From assembly GCF_900091515.1 (NCBI RefSeq), contig NZ_LT607410.1, positions 1,860,001-1,924,000 on the forward strand: a stretch of DNA of 64,000 nucleotides. Reading direction: 5' to 3'. Under the pieces are notes generated by a model. It did no database searches, was not told the origin of the DNA, and saw only the letters and a program-made list of their open reading frames with translations. The position numbers and the translations under genes were made by a program. Shown here one piece after another: positions 1 to 9,067 of this stretch. Each line of letters opens with the position of its first letter. The first letter of the stretch is position 1. This DNA is from Micromonospora purpureochromogenes (lineage in GTDB: Bacteria; Actinomycetota; Actinomycetes; Mycobacteriales; Micromonosporaceae).

Positions 1-119
1 CGCGTACCCCGCTGGGACCGGCCCATGCCGGCGGAGGTCACGCCGTGCGGGCCTCCTCGGTACTGGACGGCTGTCACCCCCTGGACGACCGATCTCCTGC
101 CGTTCGTCCGGTCCGCACG

Positions 120-155
120 CGGACGCCCCGGCCGACGATCCGGCCGGGGCGTCCG
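120..155. terminator. Strong hairpin, probable terminator
   Basis: A perfect 15-bp inverted repeat (120-134 with 141-155) closes a 6-nt loop. It lies directly downstream of the stop of the minus-strand gene ending at 164. No T-tract is seen, which is usual for actinomycete hairpin terminators. Bases 1-119 hold nothing I can support as a gene. Confidence 0.7.
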
Positions 156-163
156 GTAGGTGA

Positions 164-1141
164 TCAGCGTCCGAGGACCCGATCCAGGAAGTCGCGGTAC
201 TGGCGCACTGCCACCCGCAGCTGCTCGGTGTCCGCCGAGCCGGCGGTCTGCCAGCCGCCGAGCTTCTCCTTCTGCGCGGCGAGCGCGTCCGAGAGGGCCT
301 GGATCGCCTCCTCGACCAGCGACTGGGCCTCGCCGACCGCCGCGCGGGGGTCGTCCACGAAGCGGAGCTGCACCTCCCGCCAGCGGTCCCGGAAAGCCTG
401 CGCCGAGTCCGCCTCGAAGAGCGTCGCCGCGTGCGTCGGGACGTTCGCTCCGGACGGCCGGGCCGCCTCGGCCACCCCGGCGGCACCGGCGGCACCGGTC
501 GCGCCGACGCCGGCCGCAGCCGCCGTCGCGCCACCCTCCGGCGCCTCGGCGTCCGGGTCGACCATGGTCGGCTCGGCGCTGCCGTACCCGGCCGCGCCCT
601 TCGCCGGCGCGTCGCCGCCCGGGCGTACCCCGTCCGGGGTGTGCTCGGCCTCCCACCGCTGGGGGTCGTGGATCCGGTCCGCGGCGGTCGGGTCGGCCCG
701 CTCGTCGTCGAACGGCTCGGTCCGCCCGGGCGCGCCGTCACCCGGCGCCACGGTGTCCTCGCCCCGGGGGTCGCGTTCTTCCGCGGGGCCGCCGGCCAGC
801 GCCGACGCGGCGACCGCGTCGCCCACGGAGGTCGCGCCCGCGAAGGCGGTCGGCGGCGACGCCGGCTCGTGGAACTCCGGCCGTCCGTCGCCGTCGGCGT
901 CGTCGCGGTCACGCACGTCGTACGGGCGGGTGTCGTCGGGGTCGTCGACGCGCCGGTCGGCGGCCACCCGCGGGTCGTCGAAGGTGCCACGGTCGTCCAG
1001 CACGTCGTCGGGGATGTCGGCCCGGCTGTCCCGGTCGTCCCGCGGTGTCCGGGTCGCGGCGTCCGGCGGGGGGACCGGCACCGGGGCGGAGCGGACCGCC
1101 TCCGGGTGGTCGGTGCTGCCCTGCTGCTCTTCCTGGCGCAT
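164..1141 (-). CDS. Acidic protein of unknown function, tandem paralogue of the next gene
   Basis: I do not recognise a named family. From the ATG at 1141 the protein has 325 residues; GAGGAG lies about 6 nt upstream. The first 240 or so residues are rich in Asp, Pro, Ala, Gly and Arg and look disordered. The last 90 residues form a compact helical module with the pattern W-x3-QLRFVDDP, then VGEAQ, then TEQLRVAVRQYRDF. The upstream neighbour (1152-1745) has the same module, so the pair looks like an old tandem duplication. The start lies 10 nt after that gene's stop, so they are probably co-transcribed. No signal peptide is visible. Confidence 0.8.
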   Translation of the reverse strand: MRQEEQQGSTDHPEAVRSAPVPVPPPDAATRTPRDDRDSRADIPDDVLDDRGTFDDPRVAADRRVDDPDDTRPYDVRDRDDADGDGRPEFHEPASPPTAFAGATSVGDAVAASALAGGPAEERDPRGEDTVAPGDGAPGRTEPFDDERADPTAADRIHDPQRWEAEHTPDGVRPGGDAPAKGAAGYGSAEPTMVDPDAEAPEGGATAAAAGVGATGAAGAAGVAEAARPSGANVPTHAATLFEADSAQAFRDRWREVQLRFVDDPRAAVGEAQSLVEEAIQALSDALAAQKEKLGGWQTAGSADTEQLRVAVRQYRDFLDRVLGR

Positions 1142-1151
1142 CGTCGGCTCC

Positions 1152-1745
1152 TCAGTGGCTGGTGACGTCGTGCGGGCTGTCCGGGCGGCGCTGCTCCGGC
1201 GGCCGGTGCCCGACCGGCTCCTCGCCGAGCAGGTCGGCGAAGAGGGCGCGATAGTGCACGACGGCCTGGCGGAGTTCCTCGGTGCTGGCCTCACCGCGCT
1301 CGTTGCGCACCCGGATCTCGTGCGCGTCCCGGTAGTGGGTGAGGGTGCGGGCGTGGTCGACGGAGAGATGGGCGATCTGGTCCGAGAAATCCCCGGTGGG
1401 GTAGCCCCGCTCGGCGATCAGCCGGCTGACCAGCTCGTCGGCGTCGCCGACGGTCTCGCCGGGGGAGTCGACGAAGCGGACCTGGAGCTCCTCCCAGGCG
1501 GCGGCGTACCGGGCCCGGGACTCGGGGTCCAGCGGGGTGAGTTCGAGCTCCGCGTGCCGGCGTTCCCGGTCGCGCAGCTCCCGTTCGGCGGCGCCGCGGC
1601 TGTCCTGTTCCGCGACGACCCGGTCGTACTCGGGGCCGAAGCGGCGCCTGAGCGCGCGCCGCCGGCCGGCCACGACGGCCGCGGCGACCAGCGCCACGAC
1701 CACCAGCACGACGAGAACCACAACGATTACCTGCGTGGGCGACAT
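1152..1745 (-). CDS. Membrane-anchored protein of unknown function
   Basis: A 197-residue protein starting at the ATG at 1745, after a purine-rich GGAGGAG site. Residues 4-26 are one Val/Leu/Ala transmembrane helix followed by an Arg-rich stop-transfer stretch. The remainder is a charged, probably cytoplasmic helical domain with W-x2-LQVRFVDSP and TEELRQAVVHYRALF motifs. These align with the C-terminus of the downstream gene at 164-1141. A plausible job is to tether a complex to the membrane next to the conservon operon, but that is inference. No enzyme motif is visible. Confidence 0.8.
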   Translation of the reverse strand: MSPTQVIVVVLVVLVVVALVAAAVVAGRRRALRRRFGPEYDRVVAEQDSRGAAERELRDRERRHAELELTPLDPESRARYAAAWEELQVRFVDSPGETVGDADELVSRLIAERGYPTGDFSDQIAHLSVDHARTLTHYRDAHEIRVRNERGEASTEELRQAVVHYRALFADLLGEEPVGHRPPEQRRPDSPHDVTSH

Positions 1746-2200
1746 GGCTCCTCCTTCGCCACCTGGTATTCCCTCCGCGCGCTGGCCGCCAATCCCGATC
1801 CCGCGCACTTTCCTGGCCGATTTCCCCACCCGAGCATGGCCAGGCCCACGGGGTGAGCCGTCCCGACAACTTGATTCATTCAGAAAACGCGCCTGGGGTG
1901 GGGTGATGTCGGTCCACTCCGACGCCGAACGCCCCGGCCTCGACATCTCGGTCAACGACTGACCGTTCCGCTCGGCACGCGACGCCGCGCCGGTTCGCCG
2001 CGGGGCGGCCGTCGTCCAGGGCCGGGTGTCCTCCCGCGACGGTCCACACCGGATTCGTAGTGACGGGCGAGACGGACGGTAGTGCTACGGCGCGGGATTA
2101 CGTATCCTGCCCAAGGCGCCCGAGCCGGTGCCCGGCGCGACCGGGACGCTGCCCGGCCGGTGCCGGCGCCACCGCTGCCATCCCTTCGGGCGAGGACTCA
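1746..2200. other. Divergent intergenic region before the conservon
   Basis: This 455-bp region separates the divergent gene at 1152-1745 from cvnA. A TATCCT (-10-like, TANNNT) occurs near 2104, but I could not pair it with a good -35. An 18-codon ATG frame at 1906-1962 has no ribosome site that I trust. I see no RNA gene or repeat. Confidence 0.5.
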
Positions 2201-4555
2201 ATGGACACCCGCGACTGGCCGATCCGCGCCAAGCTGACCGCCCTGCTCGTCACCCCGGTGGCCGCCCTGCTCGCGCTCTGGATCTTCGCCACCACGCTGA
2301 CCTTCGGCCCGGCGCTGGATCTGCTCTCCGCGCGGACCCTCCTCTACGACCTGGGCCGCCCCGGCGAGGTGGTGGTCACCGAGCTGCAACGCGAACGCCG
2401 GCTCTCGGTGGTGCAGCTCGCCGGCCCGGCGGCCCTGCCGGCCCTGGCCGACCAGCGCCGACGCACCGACGCGGCGATCGCCGCGCTGCGGGACCGGGTC
2501 GGCGGGGACAAGCTGCGCGACGCGGCCGGCGACCTGCTCGACGTCCGGCTCGACAAGCTGGTCGCCGCCCTCGACGCCCTGCCGGCCGGGCGGGGCTTCA
2601 TCGACCGCCGGCAGGTGGACCGGGCCGGCGCCGTCGGGCTCTACAGCGGCATGATCTCCTCCGCCTTCCAGACCTTCTCGGCGATGGCCGCCCTACCCGA
2701 CCCGGAGCTCAACCGGGAGGCGCTGGCGCTCACCGCGCTCGGCCGCTCCCGCGACCTGCTCGGCCAGACCGACGCGCTGGTGGCCGGCGCGCTCGCCGCT
2801 GGGCGGTTCTCCGACGGCGAGCACCTGCTCCTGACCCAGACCATCGGCAACGAGCGGTTCCTGGTCGACACGGCCGTGGCCGACCTGCCGCCGGAGGCCC
2901 GCAGCGCCTACCAGCGGCTGACCGAGGACCCGGCCTTCGTCCAGCTGCGCACCCTCCAGGAGGGGCTGCTCCGGGCCGACCCGGCCGCTCGTCCGCCGGT
3001 CGACGCCCGCAGCTGGCAGACCAGCCACGACGCCGTCCAGCAGGCGCTGCGCGACTTCGAGCTGAGCCAGGCCGACGGGCTGGCCGAGCGGTCCGTGCCG
3101 GTGGCCGTCGGCATCCTGGTCCGGCTCGCCGTCGCCGGGCTGCTCGGCCTGGCCGCGATCGTGGTGTCGCTGCTGGTCGCGGTCCGGGTCGGGCGCACGC
3201 TGGCCCGCCGGCTGACCGGCGTGCGCAGCGCCGCGCTGGAGATGGCCGAGCGGCGGCTGCCCGACGTGGTGGCCCGGCTGCGCCGGGGCGAGCAGGTGGA
3301 CGTGGCCCGGGAGGCGCCGCCACTGGAGTACGGCGCCGACGAGATCGGCGAGGTCGGGCGCGCCTTCAACGAGGTCCGGCGGACCGCCGTCCGGGCGGCG
3401 GTCGACGAGGTCACCCTGCGCCGCGGCCTCAACGAGGTGTTCCTGAACATCGCCCGGCGCAGCCAGGGCCTGGTGCACCGCCAGCTGGCGCTGCTCGACC
3501 GGATGGAACGGCGTACCGAGGACCCGGACGAGCTGGCCGAGCTGTTCCGGGTCGACCACCTGGCCACCCGGCTGCGCCGGCACGCCGAGGACCTGGTCAT
3601 CCTGGCCGGCGCGGCCCCGGGGCGGGGCTGGCGCCAGCCGGTGGCCGTGCTGGACGTGGTGCGCGGCGCGGTCTCCGAGGTCGAGGCGTACGACCGGGTG
3701 GACATCGGGGCGGTGCAGCCGGCCGGGGTGGTCGGCCGGGCCGTCGCGGACGTCATCCACCTGCTCGCCGAGCTGATCGAGAACGCGACCGCCTACTCCC
3801 CGCCGGAGACCCGGGTCGAGGTCTCCGGCCAGCAGGTGCCCCGGGGCTACGTCGTGGAGATCACCGACCACGGCCTGGGCATGACCCCGCAGGCGGTGGA
3901 GAACGCCAACCGCCGACTCGCCCGGCCGCCCGAGTTCGACCCGGCCGACAGCGCCCGGCTCGGCCTGTTCGTGGTGTCCCGGCTCGCCGCCCGGCACGGC
4001 GTCCGGGTCACCCTGCGCTCCGAGGCTCCCGGCGGGGTGACCGCCGTGGTCCTCGTCCCGTCCGACCTGGTCACCGAGGAGCCGCCGGCCACGCCGGTCA
4101 ACACCGGACGGCCGGCCTCGGTGGTCACCCGGCTGGCCACCCTGCCCCGGCCCCGCAACGGCCGCGCCGGGCGGGACCGGACCGAGCAGACCGTGCTGCC
4201 GTTCGCCCCGGCCCGCATCTCCTCGGTGGAGGCCGCCCCCGACGGCGACGGCCTGCCCCGCCGGGTCCGCCGGCGCGGGCCGGCCGCCCGCCCCCGCCCG
4301 CAGGTCGCCGAGGCGCCGGCCGCCCGCTCCCCGGAGGAGGTACGCCGGCAGATGTCGGCGCTCCAGGCCGGCACCGCCCGGGGCCGGCGCGACAGTGTGA
4401 TCCGCTCCGTGCCGCCGGGGCGACCCGACGGCGCCGTACCCGCCCCGACCGGCGGCCGTACCGAGGGGCGGGGCGGGGATCCCGCGCCGTCCCCGCCGCC
4501 GGGTGCGACGGCGGCGACCCCCGATTCCCCGACCGCTACTGAGAGGGACGCCTAG
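2201..4555 (+). CDS. cvnA: Conservon sensor histidine-kinase-like protein (NIT-HAMP-HATPase)
   Basis: A 784-residue membrane sensor of the CvnA type. Residues 10-33 are a first transmembrane helix. An extracytoplasmic helical domain of about 260 residues follows, with nitrate/nitrite-sensing (NIT) character, then a second helix near 300-325 and a HAMP linker. A GHKL ATPase domain has an N-box ELIENATAYSPP near residue 524, a G-box ITDHGLGM near 553 and RLGLFVVSRLA near 585. The phosphoacceptor H-box is not canonical, as in this family; a His sits in GLVHRQLALL near 420. Residues after about 620 are Pro/Arg-rich and probably disordered. The ATG at 2201 follows GAGG with a 6-nt gap. The frame overlaps cvnB by one base. 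Confidence 0.93.
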   Translation: MDTRDWPIRAKLTALLVTPVAALLALWIFATTLTFGPALDLLSARTLLYDLGRPGEVVVTELQRERRLSVVQLAGPAALPALADQRRRTDAAIAALRDRVGGDKLRDAAGDLLDVRLDKLVAALDALPAGRGFIDRRQVDRAGAVGLYSGMISSAFQTFSAMAALPDPELNREALALTALGRSRDLLGQTDALVAGALAAGRFSDGEHLLLTQTIGNERFLVDTAVADLPPEARSAYQRLTEDPAFVQLRTLQEGLLRADPAARPPVDARSWQTSHDAVQQALRDFELSQADGLAERSVPVAVGILVRLAVAGLLGLAAIVVSLLVAVRVGRTLARRLTGVRSAALEMAERRLPDVVARLRRGEQVDVAREAPPLEYGADEIGEVGRAFNEVRRTAVRAAVDEVTLRRGLNEVFLNIARRSQGLVHRQLALLDRMERRTEDPDELAELFRVDHLATRLRRHAEDLVILAGAAPGRGWRQPVAVLDVVRGAVSEVEAYDRVDIGAVQPAGVVGRAVADVIHLLAELIENATAYSPPETRVEVSGQQVPRGYVVEITDHGLGMTPQAVENANRRLARPPEFDPADSARLGLFVVSRLAARHGVRVTLRSEAPGGVTAVVLVPSDLVTEEPPATPVNTGRPASVVTRLATLPRPRNGRAGRDRTEQTVLPFAPARISSVEAAPDGDGLPRRVRRRGPAARPRPQVAEAPAARSPEEVRRQMSALQAGTARGRRDSVIRSVPPGRPDGAVPAPTGGRTEGRGGDPAPSPPPGATAATPDSPTATERDA

Positions 4556-4977
4556 TGGTGGACACGACGAGGCAGAACGTCGACCTCGGCTGGTTGCTCG
4601 ACGAGCTGGTCGACCGGGTGCCGGCCGCCCGGGAGGCCGTGGTGCTCTCCGCCGACGGGCTGATGCTCGGCGCCTCCGCCGAGCTGGACCGCGCCGACGC
4701 CGAGCACCTCTGCGCCCTGGCCTCCGGCTTCTCCAGCCTGGCCAAGGGCGCCAGCCGGCACCTCACCGGCGGCGGGGTGCGGCAGACCGTGGTGGAGATG
4801 GAGTCCGCGTACCTGTTCGTGACGGCCGCCGGGCGGGGCGCCTGCCTGGCCGTGGTCTGCGCGGCCGACGCGGACATCGGCCTGGTGGCGTACGAGATGG
4901 CGATGCTGGTCATCCGGGTCGGCGAGAACCTGACCGCCCCCGCCCGCCCGACGGTGGGGGCCGTCGATGCGGGCTGA
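4555..4977 (+). CDS. cvnB: Roadblock/LC7 domain protein of conservon
   Basis: A 140-residue single-domain roadblock/LC7 protein, the CvnB component. It begins with the usual LGWLLDELVDRVPAAREAVV helix-strand pattern, has SADGLMLGASAEL in the sheet, and ends in a long amphipathic helix. In other bacteria these proteins act as dimeric platforms regulating small Ras-like GTPases, as in MglA/MglB; here the GTPase is encoded two genes downstream. Start codons GTG 4555 and GTG 4558 are both possible. The first overlaps the cvnA TAG by one base and implies translational coupling. The gene overlaps cvnC by 11 bp. Confidence 0.93.
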   Translation: MVDTTRQNVDLGWLLDELVDRVPAAREAVVLSADGLMLGASAELDRADAEHLCALASGFSSLAKGASRHLTGGGVRQTVVEMESAYLFVTAAGRGACLAVVCAADADIGLVAYEMAMLVIRVGENLTAPARPTVGAVDAG

Positions 4978-5353
4978 GCCGCCGGGCGCCCAGCACGAGT
5001 GGCTGGACGCGGCGGCCGGCCCGGTGGTTCGTCCGTACACCCTCACCGGCGGCCGGGTGCGCCCGGCCGTCGACGGCTTCGACCTGGTCGCGTTCGTGCT
5101 GGCCGGCGCGGCCGCGGACCCGGCCGGCCAGCCGGGCCTCCAGCCGGAGCACCGGCGCCTGGTCGAGCTGGCCCGGCGTCCCGTCGCGGTGGCGGACCTC
5201 GCCGCCGACCTGGACCTCGCGGTGGGCGTGGTCCGGGTCCTCCTCGGTGACCTGCTCGCCCGGGGCCTGGTCTCGGTGCACGAGCCGCCGGCCGCCGGTC
5301 TTCCCGACAACGACATCCTCAAGGCGGTGGTCAGTGGACTACGTGCGCTCTGA
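4967..5353 (+). CDS. cvnC: DUF742 protein of conservon
   Basis: A 128-residue DUF742 protein. It shows the family hallmark VVRPYTLTGGR near residues 20-30. It then has a winged-helix-like segment with EHRRLVELARRPVAVADLAADLDLAVGVVRVLLGDLLARGLV character and a terminal NDILKAVVSGLRAL. It is the third conservon component; its biochemical role is not established. The ATG at 4967 lies inside the 3' end of cvnB, and the gene overlaps the GTPase gene by 20 bp, so the four genes form one tightly coupled unit. Confidence 0.92.
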   Translation: MRAEPPGAQHEWLDAAAGPVVRPYTLTGGRVRPAVDGFDLVAFVLAGAAADPAGQPGLQPEHRRLVELARRPVAVADLAADLDLAVGVVRVLLGDLLARGLVSVHEPPAAGLPDNDILKAVVSGLRAL

Positions 5354-5936
5354 CCGGGACTCCTCCGGGCCCCGGTTGCCGCTGGCTCTCAAGATCCTGA
5401 TCGCCGGGGGGTTCGGCGCGGGCAAGACGACGTTGGTCAGCGCGCTGAGCGAGGTCCGCCCGTTGCAGACCGAGGAGGTGCTGACCGGGGCCGGCATCGG
5501 CACCGACGACGTCTCCGGGGTGGAGGCGAAGTCGACCACCACCGTGGCGATGGACTTCGGCCGGATCACGATCAACGAGGACCTCCAGGTCTATCTCTTC
5601 GGCACGCCCGGGCAGGACCGCTTCTGGTTCCTCTGGGACGAACTGGCCTTCGGCGCGCTCGGCGCGGTGGTGCTGGCCGACACCCGGCGCCTGGCCGACT
5701 GCTTCCCGTCGATCGACTACTTCGAGCAGCGGGGCATCCCGTTCGTGGTCGGGGTGAACTGCTCCGACGGGTCCCGCCGGTTCGGCATCGAGGCGGTACG
5801 CCAGGCGCTGGACATCGACCCGGACGTGCCGATGGTGCTCTGCGACGCCCGGGACCGGCAGTCCGCCAAGCTGGTGCTGATCTCGCTGGTGGAGCACGTG
5901 GCCCGGCAGCGGGGCGAACCGGTCCCGGTCTCCTGA
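5334..5936 (+). CDS. cvnD: Conservon Ras-like GTPase
   Basis: About 200 residues from the GTG at 5334; a GTG at 5343 is also possible. The P-loop GGFGAGKTT is at residues 25-33, Walker B/G3 GTPGQDRF at 90-97, and an NCSD G4 at 142-145 replaces NKxD. Conserved Thr residues at 68-70 may give the G2 switch. This is the MglA-like CvnD GTPase that partners with the roadblock and DUF742 proteins. In studied conservons the complex sits at the membrane with the CvnA sensor and affects development or secondary metabolism; which process applies here cannot be read from sequence. A large hairpin follows the stop codon. Confidence 0.93.
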   Translation: MDYVRSDRDSSGPRLPLALKILIAGGFGAGKTTLVSALSEVRPLQTEEVLTGAGIGTDDVSGVEAKSTTTVAMDFGRITINEDLQVYLFGTPGQDRFWFLWDELAFGALGAVVLADTRRLADCFPSIDYFEQRGIPFVVGVNCSDGSRRFGIEAVRQALDIDPDVPMVLCDARDRQSAKLVLISLVEHVARQRGEPVPVS

Positions 5937-5942
5937 CCGGCG

Positions 5943-5982
5943 GGCGGCGGGGCCGGGCGGTGGCACCCGCAGCCCCGCCGCC
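5943..5982 (+). terminator. Probable terminator of the conservon operon
   Basis: An 11-bp GC-only inverted repeat (5943-5953 with 5972-5982) lies 7 nt after the cvnD stop codon and closes an 18-nt loop. There is no T-run. Confidence 0.5.
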
Positions 5983-6078
5983 GGCGTTCGGAGGAAATTC
6001 CGGAAAACAGGGCTAACGCCCGGGTCGACCGGGAAGCCTCTGGTTGGATCGACGGCAGGATCGGCGGAGGGTGCACCG

Positions 6079-7110
6079 GTGACGAACACGATCGTCCACA
6101 TCGGCGGCTACACGGCGGCGAGCGGCGGGCGGGGGGACGGCATCGTCGCCGCCCGCCGGGATCGCGACTCGGGGGAACTCACCCCGCTCGGCACCGTCGC
6201 GGTGACCGATTCGCCCTCCTTCCTCGTCCGGCATCCCGCCCTGCCCGTCCTCTACGCGGTGAACGAGCTGCCGCAGGGGCGGGTCAGCGCCTTCCGGGTG
6301 GGCGGCGACGGCGAGCTGACCCCGCTGGGCGTCCGGCCGACCGGCGGGGCCGACCCCTGCCACCTGGCGGTCGCGCCCGACGGGCGGCACCTCTTCGTCG
6401 CCAACTACGGCGGCGGCAGCGTGGCGGTCTTCCCGCTGGCCGCCGACGGCGCGCCCGCCGAACGCAGCGACCTGGTCGTGCACCAGGGGCAGGGCCTCGA
6501 CCCGGAGCGCCAGGAGCAGGCCCACTGCCACATGGTCTCCCCGGACCCGGCCGGAGGGCCGCTGCTCGCCGTCGACCTGGGCACCGACTCGATCTACCGG
6601 TACGACCTGGACGCCGACTCGGGCCGACTGGTGCCCCGCGCGCCCCGGATCCGTACCGCGGCCGGCACCGGGCCCCGTCACCTCGGCCGCCACCCGGACG
6701 GGCGGCGCTGCTGGGTGGCCGGCGAGCTGGACGCGACGGTCACCGGGTACGAGTCGACCCCGGACGGGGCGTGGCACCAGCAGGGACGGGTGGACGCCAG
6801 CGGGCGGACCGGGCACGTCCAGCCCTCCGAGATCGCGGTGGGGCCGGACGGCCGGTTCCTCTACGTCGGCAACCGGGGGATCGGCACGGTCTCGGTCTTC
6901 GCGTTGGACGCCGAGCTGCCCCGGCTGGTCGCCGAGGTCGACACCGGGGGCGAGTGGCCCCGGCACTTCGTGCTGACCGGGCCCCACCTCTACCTGGCCG
7001 ACGAGCGGGCCGACATGGTCCGGGTGTTCCGGGTCGACCCCGGCTCGGGTGTTCCCGACCCGGTCGGCGAGCCGGTCCCGGTGCCGAGCCCGACCTGTGT
7101 GCTGCCCTGA
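6079..7110 (+). CDS. Lactonase-family beta-propeller protein
   Basis: A 343-residue protein of the YbhE-type (6-phosphogluconolactonase-like) seven-bladed propeller family. Repeating blade motifs include FLVRHPALPVLYAVNE, PCHLAVAPDGRHLFVANYG, GPRHLGRHPDGRRCWVAGE and PSEIAVGPDGRFLYVGNRG, plus H-x-H-like ligands in QEQAHCHMVSPD. No signal peptide is present, so it should be cytoplasmic. The GTG at 6079 follows GGAGG with an 8-nt gap. If the family function holds it hydrolyses a sugar lactone, possibly in the oxidative pentose phosphate pathway, but many relatives are uncharacterised. It stands as a single gene. Confidence 0.88.
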   Translation: MTNTIVHIGGYTAASGGRGDGIVAARRDRDSGELTPLGTVAVTDSPSFLVRHPALPVLYAVNELPQGRVSAFRVGGDGELTPLGVRPTGGADPCHLAVAPDGRHLFVANYGGGSVAVFPLAADGAPAERSDLVVHQGQGLDPERQEQAHCHMVSPDPAGGPLLAVDLGTDSIYRYDLDADSGRLVPRAPRIRTAAGTGPRHLGRHPDGRRCWVAGELDATVTGYESTPDGAWHQQGRVDASGRTGHVQPSEIAVGPDGRFLYVGNRGIGTVSVFALDAELPRLVAEVDTGGEWPRHFVLTGPHLYLADERADMVRVFRVDPGSGVPDPVGEPVPVPSPTCVLP

Positions 7111-7247
7111 GCAGCTCCGTCCGGTGTGGATCGTGGCAACGGCGCGACACTGACTGATTACTCACTGTGCCGAAAGAGCGATCAACTGTATCTCCTGCGT
7201 AACTTTCAACCGAACGGTTATGGCACTATCCGAACGAGATACGCAAG

Positions 7248-9014
7248 ATGGTCAGCGTGTCTGGCCGCCATCGCATGCGTTCAAGTATCCGTGGAGCAGG
7301 AGCCGCCGCGGCGGCGACTGCGCTTGTCGTCGTGGTCGGGGGTACCTGGTTCGGTTACCAGCAGCTGGCCGGACCGTCCTGCTCCGGTGAGATCCAGCTG
7401 TCGGTGGCCGCCGCTCCCGAACTCGCCCCGGCGGTGCAGAAGGCCTCGGCGCAGTGGGTCAAGGACGGCGCGGCCGTGAGCGGCACCTGCATCGCGGTGA
7501 ACGTGAGTGCCTCCGAGCCGGTGGACGTGGCGGCCGCGGTCGCCAGCAAGCACGGCGCCACCCTCGCGGGTGTCGGCCAGGCCAGCGGCACGGTGAGCAC
7601 GCCCGACGTCTGGATCCCGGACTCCTCCACCTGGCTGCTGCGGCTGAAGAACAACGGCGCCACCGCCTTCGCGCCGGGCAACGGCAACTCCGTCGCCCGC
7701 AGCCCGGTGGTGGTGGCGATGCCGGAGCCGGTGGCCTCCCGCTTCGGCTGGCCGGACAAGAAGCTCGGCTGGACCGACCTGCTCAACGCGGTCAGCGCCG
7801 GCAAGGGCCTGCGCGCCGGGATCGTCGAGCCGACGCAGGACGCCGCCGGCCTCTCCGGCCTGCTCTCCCTCACCGCCGCGGCGAGCGCCTCCGGCGGCGA
7901 TACCGCGAAGGCGACCACCGGGGCGCTGCGGGCGCTGGCCACCGGCCGTTCCGCGCTGCGCCAGGACCTGCTCGCCCGCTTCCCGCGCTCCAACGACCCG
8001 ACGTCCATCGCCAGCGGGCTCGGCGCCGCCGCGCTCTCCGAGGAAGACGTCATGGCGTACAACAGCACCAAGCCGCCGATCCCGCTGGCCGCGCTCTACC
8101 TGGAGCCGGCGCCGATGCCGCTGGACTACCCGTTCGCGGTGCTGCCGGGCATCGAGCCGGCCAAGCAGTCGGCCGCCCGGGTGCTCTTCGAGCTGCTCAC
8201 CACGCAGGGTTTCAAGAAGCTGCTGGCCGCCCAGTCGCTGCGGGCGCCGGACGGCAACTGGGGTGACGGTTTCAAGGCCCCGCAGGGGGCGCCCAGCCCG
8301 GCCGGTGGTCCGGCGACCGCCGCACCGGCGGGGGTCGGCGCGGTGGGTGGCCTGGACCCCTTCGCGATAGACCGTGCGGTCTCCGGCTGGTCCATCGCCA
8401 CCCAGTCCGGTCGGATGCTCGCCGTCGTCGACGTCTCCGGCTCGATGAAGACGAAGGTGCCCTCCGCGGGCGGTGCGACCCGGGAACAGGTCACCGTGTC
8501 GGCGGCGAGCCGAGGCCTGAACCTGTTCGACGACTCCTGGTCGATCGGCCTCTGGAGCTTCTCCACCGAGCTGGTGGGCTCGCGGGACTGGCGCGAGGAA
8601 CTGCCCATCAACCCGCTCTCCACCAACCGGGGCCGGCTGGAGCAGAAGCTCGCCGCAATCCGCCCGTCCAGCGGCAACACCGGTCTGTACGACACGGTGC
8701 TGGAGGCGTACAAGACGGTGCAGCAGGACTGGGAGCCGGGCCGGGTGAACTCGATCGTGCTCTTCACCGACGGCAAGAACGACGACAAGAGCGGCATCTC
8801 GCAGGCCTCGCTGATCAGCCAGCTCAAGCAGCTCAACGATGCGGAGCGTCCGGTGCAGGTGGTCATCATCGGCATCGGCAACGAGGTCTCCAAGACCGAG
8901 CTCCAGTCGATCACCAACGTCACCGGCGGCGGCACCTTCGTCACCGAGGACCCGGCCAAGATCGGCGACATCTTCCTGAAGGCGATCGCGCTGCGCCCGA
9001 ACGCGCCGCGCTGA
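7248..9014 (+). CDS. Substrate-binding plus VWA domain membrane-anchored protein
   Basis: A 588-residue protein. A short basic N-terminus is followed by a hydrophobic anchor (about residues 17-36), so the bulk is outside the cell. Residues 45-370 resemble a type-2 periplasmic binding fold (IQLSVAAAPELAPAV, then TPDVWIPDSSTWLLRL). After an Ala/Pro/Gly linker a von Willebrand A domain starts near 385 with an intact MIDAS DVSGSMK near 395-401 and a later LFTDGKNDDKSG. The architecture is widespread in actinomycetes without a firm function; metal-dependent adhesion or assembly at the cell surface is inference. The ATG at 7248 lacks a good ribosome site and the ATG at 7275 is an alternative. The 137 bp upstream are less GC-rich than their surroundings. 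Confidence 0.85.
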   Translation: MVSVSGRHRMRSSIRGAGAAAAATALVVVVGGTWFGYQQLAGPSCSGEIQLSVAAAPELAPAVQKASAQWVKDGAAVSGTCIAVNVSASEPVDVAAAVASKHGATLAGVGQASGTVSTPDVWIPDSSTWLLRLKNNGATAFAPGNGNSVARSPVVVAMPEPVASRFGWPDKKLGWTDLLNAVSAGKGLRAGIVEPTQDAAGLSGLLSLTAAASASGGDTAKATTGALRALATGRSALRQDLLARFPRSNDPTSIASGLGAAALSEEDVMAYNSTKPPIPLAALYLEPAPMPLDYPFAVLPGIEPAKQSAARVLFELLTTQGFKKLLAAQSLRAPDGNWGDGFKAPQGAPSPAGGPATAAPAGVGAVGGLDPFAIDRAVSGWSIATQSGRMLAVVDVSGSMKTKVPSAGGATREQVTVSAASRGLNLFDDSWSIGLWSFSTELVGSRDWREELPINPLSTNRGRLEQKLAAIRPSSGNTGLYDTVLEAYKTVQQDWEPGRVNSIVLFTDGKNDDKSGISQASLISQLKQLNDAERPVQVVIIGIGNEVSKTELQSITNVTGGGTFVTEDPAKIGDIFLKAIALRPNAPR

Positions 9015-9033
9015 GTCTTCGGACAGTGCGGAA

Positions 9034-9067
9034 AACCGCCGCGCCGGAGGTTTCCGGTGCGGCGGTT
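9034..9067 (+). terminator. Probable terminator
   Basis: A 15-bp inverted repeat with one mismatch (9034-9048 with 9053-9067) and a 4-nt loop lies 20 nt after the VWA gene stop codon. It is one of the clearest stems in this part of the window. Confidence 0.65.

Noticed and set aside
45..1856. A 603-codon open frame on the plus strand across the first two genes
   Set aside because: It is antisense to the paralogous pair, has Ser/Arg/Pro-rich composition typical of a shadow frame in GC-rich DNA, and has no ribosome site or family motif.
1906..1962. An 18-codon ORF (SVHSDAERPGLDISVND)
   Set aside because: Short, no ribosome site I trust, no recognised family. It could be a real micro-gene, but there is not enough support.
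5334..5353. cvnC and cvnD overlap as possible frameshift
   Set aside because: A 20-bp overlap is usual in conservons, and both proteins have complete domains.
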